Part shown: positions 60,116 through 64,000 of the stretch, one piece after another | How positions within the stretch are numbered: the first letter of the stretch is position 1 | How the letters are laid out: the number at the start of each line of letters is the position of its first letter | Assembly: GCA_023053575.1 (NCBI GenBank) | Contig: JAKZAP010000018.1 | Location: forward strand, 3,410,001-3,474,000 | Direction of reading: 5' to 3' | DNA length: 64,000 nucleotides | Source of the DNA: Branchinecta lynchi | Lineage: Eukaryota; Arthropoda; Branchiopoda; Anostraca; Branchinectidae | Made by a program: the position numbers and the translations under genes | The notes under the pieces: model-generated | What the model was told of the DNA's origin: nothing | Seen by the model: only the letters and a program-made list of their open reading frames with translations | Database searches by the model: none

Positions 60116-60985
60116 TATACTGTTAAAGCCAATCTGACCATTCATAATACAAGAAACAAACTCTTTTGTTATTTTGTAAGAGTATGCACTTTAGTTTGTT
60201 TTTTGCTGAAGAAGGTTGTAGCGGAAGTGCTGCCGAAGTATTCGAACATTTATTTATCCTTCGCATCATGTCGTAGAATTAGCTAACCTACAAAACCCCC
60301 GAAATCTCGTTTTTGTTTCTTGTGTAGCTATAGGCAGCAAGTGCTATTGAAAACAAATGTTTATTTTCAATAAAACTGTTCTACTACTACTACTACTACT
60401 ACTACTACCGTTAATACTGCAGCTGCTATTTTGTGAATTTATGTGGTTGGCATAGGCTGTCCACAAATCAGATATATATGTTAGACTGGTGATATTTGAC
60501 GGTGCAAAACGGATAAATCAGCTGCATTTTGCAAGTCAGCTACATTTTATTTTCGCAGTCAGCTTGGGCAGAAGGAAGATCTTATAGACTGGTGGTCTTA
60601 ATTCCATTTTATCCACTTGGTAAAAATTGCACCACCTGAAGTTAATAACTATCCCGACTAATCCCAAGTAATATAAACTGGAGATAAACTTATTTGAACT
60701 TTGAACAGCAGCAATTGAGCCGTACTAGCAATTTAAGTTAAGAATAAATTGTAGGCACCAACTGTTATTCTTTTTTTGAAGCTTGTCCTTTGGCTCAGTT
60801 TATCCTGGACTTTTCCACTGCCAAGTTACAACATCCCTTTAAACCTCTTTCCCATTAGCAAGGTAGTAACAATTGCGATGAACCAAATCGTATCAGCTTA
60901 TACCCCCTTTGTCACAACTTCATTAAGAACGGCATATCACTCCCCCTATGATGGTCAAGTCGGAGAAACAAATGTTCTTAAGTTA
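60116..60985. other. Spacer between G-rich elements
   Basis: Contains a (CTA)n microsatellite (60391-60427) and an end piece of the foldback MITE family (60488-60560: tttgacggtgcaaaacggat, tcagctacattttatt). No coding feature. Confidence 0.5.
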
Positions 60986-61545
60986 AAATTGTTGAGTCCC
61001 TGATTTTCCTGCCAAGTTTCATCGTCCTAGCGCATGTGTAAGTATCTTAAGTCCGGATCACCGAAATTCCAGAACCCTCTTCCAACTCCCCATGCAGTGC
61101 TAGGATCCGGTCCGGTCTTGTCAACTATGTATCTAGGGCTTGTGCTTGTTCTTCCCACCAAGTTTCTTCCATATTCGTCCACTCTGAATATGTCACACGA
61201 TTTCCGGTTCCCCCCCCTCCAACTCCCCCCAAAGTCACCGGATCCATTCCCGACTTGAAGTGTGACTGAGACAAGAGGTCTTTCCAAATATCAAGTTTCA
61301 TTAAGATCGGATTCCCCGTTCAAAAATTATAAATATGTCAATATTCGCCTCCCTCCACTACCCCCGCGGTGGTCGAATCCGGGAAGTGACTATTTCCAAA
61401 TTAGTATGATCGGGTCCCTAGTATGCCTGCCAAGTTTCATCGTCCTAGCACTTCTGGAATTACCCTAACTCGAGAACAGTGGCCTGACAGACCGAAAAGT
61501 GATTGGTATATGGCGCTTGAGAAAAGCTGCAAGTGCCATACAAAT
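60986..61545 (-). repeat. G-rich satellite-like element, inverted copy B
   Basis: Words caagtttcatcgtcctagc (about 61014 and 61432), caagtttcttccatattcg and caagtttcattaagatcgg are spaced about 140 bp apart, the reverse of the three-subunit unit at 3840-5300. It ends in tatatggcgcttgag ... caagtgccata, the 5' hairpin of the family. Confidence 0.65.
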
Positions 61546-63530
61546 GGACAATCTGGGCCCAGTTGCCCCTGAACCGAATGGGAGAGGAGCTTGGGGCCTA
61601 CAAAAAGGAAATAAAGACCCTAATGCTCACGAACCTACCAAGCATCAACCTGATACCTTTTGATTCCTGTCGGAGGTAACAAACTTTATTCCTGGGTAAT
61701 CTGGGCCCAGTTGCCCATGAATGTGGAGGGAGGGGGAGGTGTAAACTTTAAAGAAATTTCCCAGTCCTTGCTTCTACTGTACAGGAAATTTCATCATCCT
61801 ATACTCAAGTCATTATTCACAGGGCAATCTAGCCCATTTGCCCCTGAACCGGGTGGGTGCGTGGTGGGGCCCTCATAGGGCACAGCTGGACCCCAATTCC
61901 CACAAGTGTACCAAGTTTGAACTTGATACCTTCACTGGTGCACGAGTTATGAGCTAAACAAAAAAAGAGCTGAAAGCTCATATGGCACTTGCCGGAACAG
62001 TTAGCATGTGTGTCAGTTTGTCCCTCTCCAGACCCCCACCCCCACCCCCAGTGATCAGACCCACTCGAATCCTGAATTGAAACTGAACATTTGAAACACT
62101 CGTTCTTGACACTTGTCAAGTTTCATGCACGTCCGATCACACGTTCCTAAGTTATGAACGTCACCTAATTCCGGATTCCCCATCGCTCTACTCCCCCCAT
62201 GATAGTCGGATCGGGGAAGAGGCTATTTTCAGTCAATATGTTAAGAGTCTGTAAATGGCCTGCCAAGTTTCATGGTCCTTGCACATCTGGAAGCACCCTA
62301 GCTCGAGATCACCGGAATTCAGGGAAACCCCTCCAAATTCCCCCACCGTGACACGATCCGGTTCTGTTTTGTCAGGAATGTATCTAGGGTTTAAGCTTGC
62401 TCATCCAGTCCAGACTTGAAACTGAACATCCGAGACACTTGTTCCTAATACTTACCAAGTTTCATTCACGTCCAATCACCCTTTCCGAAGTTGCGAATGT
62501 CACTAGATTCCGGATTCCCTACCCCTCTGCTCCCCCCACGATGATCGGATCGGGGAAGGGACTATGTTCAAGTCAATATGGTTAAAATGCCTGCCAAGTT
62601 TCATGGTCCTAGCACATCTGGAAGTACCCTAACTCGAGATCACCAGAATTCTGGTAAACCCCCTCCAGCTCCCCCCCCCCCCCCCACTGTGACGCGACAC
62701 AGTCCTGTTTTGTCAGTAATGTATCTAGGGTTTTTCCAACCAAGTTCTATCCCGATCCCTCGAATCTGAGCCTTTCGGAAGATTTCTGGTGCCACCCTTC
62801 CAGCCCCCCCCCCCCCCCAGGTATTTTATCCGGTCTAGATTTGAAAAGGTAAATCTGAGGCACTTGTTCTTGACACTTGAAAACTTTCATGTACGTCCGA
62901 TTACCCCTTCCAAAATTATGCATGTTATACTAATTTCCGGATTCCCCATCCCTCCACTCCCCCTACGATGGTCGGATCGGGGAAACGACTATTCTTAAGG
63001 CAGTCTGTTCGGGTCCCTGATATGCCTACCAAATTCCCTCCCCCCCCCCCCACAGTGCCCGAATCTGGCCCGGTTATGTCAACGATGTATTTAGGACTTG
63101 TGCTTGTTCTTCCCACCAAGTTTCGTCCTCATCCCTCCACTCTAAGCGTTTCCCAAGGTTTCCCAGTTCTCCCCTCCAGCTCCCCCCAAAGTCAACAGAT
63201 CCGTTCCGGATTTTAAGTGGGTCGTCTGAGGCACGAGATCTCTCCAAATTTAAAATTTCATTGCTATCTGATCACCGGTTCAAAAGTTATAAATACCTCA
63301 AGATTCTCAATTCCCCACCCCTCCACTCCCCCAAAGATGCTGGGATTGGGAAAATGACTATTTCCAACTTAATCATTAGGGGTCCCTGATATGCCTGCAA
63401 AGTTTCATCGTCCTAGCTTATGTGGAAGTGCCCCAACTAGCTAAACCCAGACCGACCGACAGACAGACCAACGGGCGGACAGAAATTGCGATCTCTATAT
63501 GGCACTTGGCCGAAGGGCAAGTGCAATAAA
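61546..63530 (-). repeat. G-rich satellite-like element, inverted copy C
   Basis: 61546-61965 has three copies of aatctgggcccagttgcccc (about 61549, 61698, 61823). The family end motif agctcatatggcacttgcc lies at 61976. 62000-63420 repeats the about 140/430-bp units (caagtttcat words near 62118, 62265, 62456, 62595, 63118, 63405) with C tracts. The left-end module, inverted, is at 63410-63530 (gaccgaccgacagacagacc, tatatggcacttgg). Confidence 0.7.
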
Positions 63531-64000
63531 AACAGTGAAAATTAAAAACTGAAAGCTGCTACAGTGCCCAAAATAGTGCATTGTTCCATGAAACACTCAA
63601 CTAAAAAGGGAAAGTCTAAAAGCTCTTAAACACTTGGCTCTTGGCTCACTGGAATTCTTAATAACTTACATACCATTCCCATTTAATTTTATTTTAGGGG
63701 CTTTTAAAACTTGAACCAAACCTAAGGTTGTCTAAAATCTGAATAAGTGTTCAGAGATGAAGCCTATTTCAATTTTGTTCTTTTTAAATTTATCAGATGA
63801 CTATAGAATATAAAACTCTCAGCTTTTAATTGTCTTCCTGCAGTTAGCGACCCTTATTATCCTATTAGCACTAACATCCTTGTTGACGCTACCATTTACT
63901 TTTGAGAAATCATCGCTTCCATCAACAAGTTTCCCATCCCAGTAAGACTCTTCTATAGACTGAAAAAGAAAGATGAGTCTCCATTGTCCATTGTCCTCCA
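63531..64000. other. Intronic sequence at window end
   Basis: AT-rich, no exon continuing alpha-spectrin repeat 15 and no recognisable repeat. Confidence 0.5.

Noticed and set aside
57991..64000. Next alpha-spectrin exon (GKDLASV-N type)
   Set aside because: No segment with an acceptor and that sequence is present; most of this region is satellite-like repeat.

Overview
The window is animal nuclear DNA carrying the middle of one large intron-rich gene on the + strand: alpha-spectrin (the non-erythroid SPTAN1 / Drosophila alpha-Spec type). I place 25 constitutive coding exons plus one 45-nt optional microexon between 6318 and 57990. All have usable AG/GT boundaries and compatible phases, and they join without a stop into about 1583 residues. 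They run from helix A of the first full spectrin repeat, through the internal SH3 domain (exons at 41244 and 42776), to helix A of about repeat 15. The first coding exon(s), promoter and 5' UTR lie upstream of base 1. The later repeats and the EF-hand C terminus lie downstream of base 64000. The organism is an invertebrate, probably a bilaterian: the protein is very close to vertebrate and insect alpha-spectrin but lacks the vertebrate calpain/calmodulin insert. The exact taxon cannot be fixed from the sequence.

Layout. 1-6317 is intron with repeats: a G-rich satellite-like element (1-988), a truncated and frameshifted LINE reverse transcriptase (2163-3733), and a full G-rich element made of about 430-bp higher-order units (3733-6066). 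6318-14537 holds exons 1-6. The 10.35-kb intron 14538-24890 is a nest of repeats: a TCATGA-dense element with matching ends at 15252 and 24152, Penelope-like pieces, tandem arrays and two 1-kb duplicated blocks, bracketed by a direct repeat of about 180 bp. 24891-30575 holds exons 7-11, with a CR1-like LINE tail and a hAT MITE with a perfect 8-bp target duplication. 30576-35482 is an intron containing a 1.36-kb Penelope-like palindrome. 35483-43003 holds exons 12-17, including SH3. 45632-57990 holds exons 18-26. From 59.4 kb to 63.5 kb the G-rich satellite family returns in the opposite orientation.

Most notable non-genic structure: two hAT-like elements with 8-bp target duplications lie at 54878-55050 and 56941-57347. 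The second carries, antisense to spectrin, about 230 bp that encode a clear fragment of an SBF/MTMR5-MTMR13-type myotubularin-family protein. This is a captured host-gene fragment inside an intact non-autonomous transposon. Second is the 45-nt microexon at 49378, which encodes a diverged copy of the start of the next exon.

The single gene makes one product: a rod of three-helix repeats that pairs with beta-spectrin to build the submembrane cytoskeleton. I see no second functional gene, no rRNA, no CRISPR and no bacterial-type operon. All coordinates were read by eye; family names for repeats rest on motifs and structure, not on a database search.
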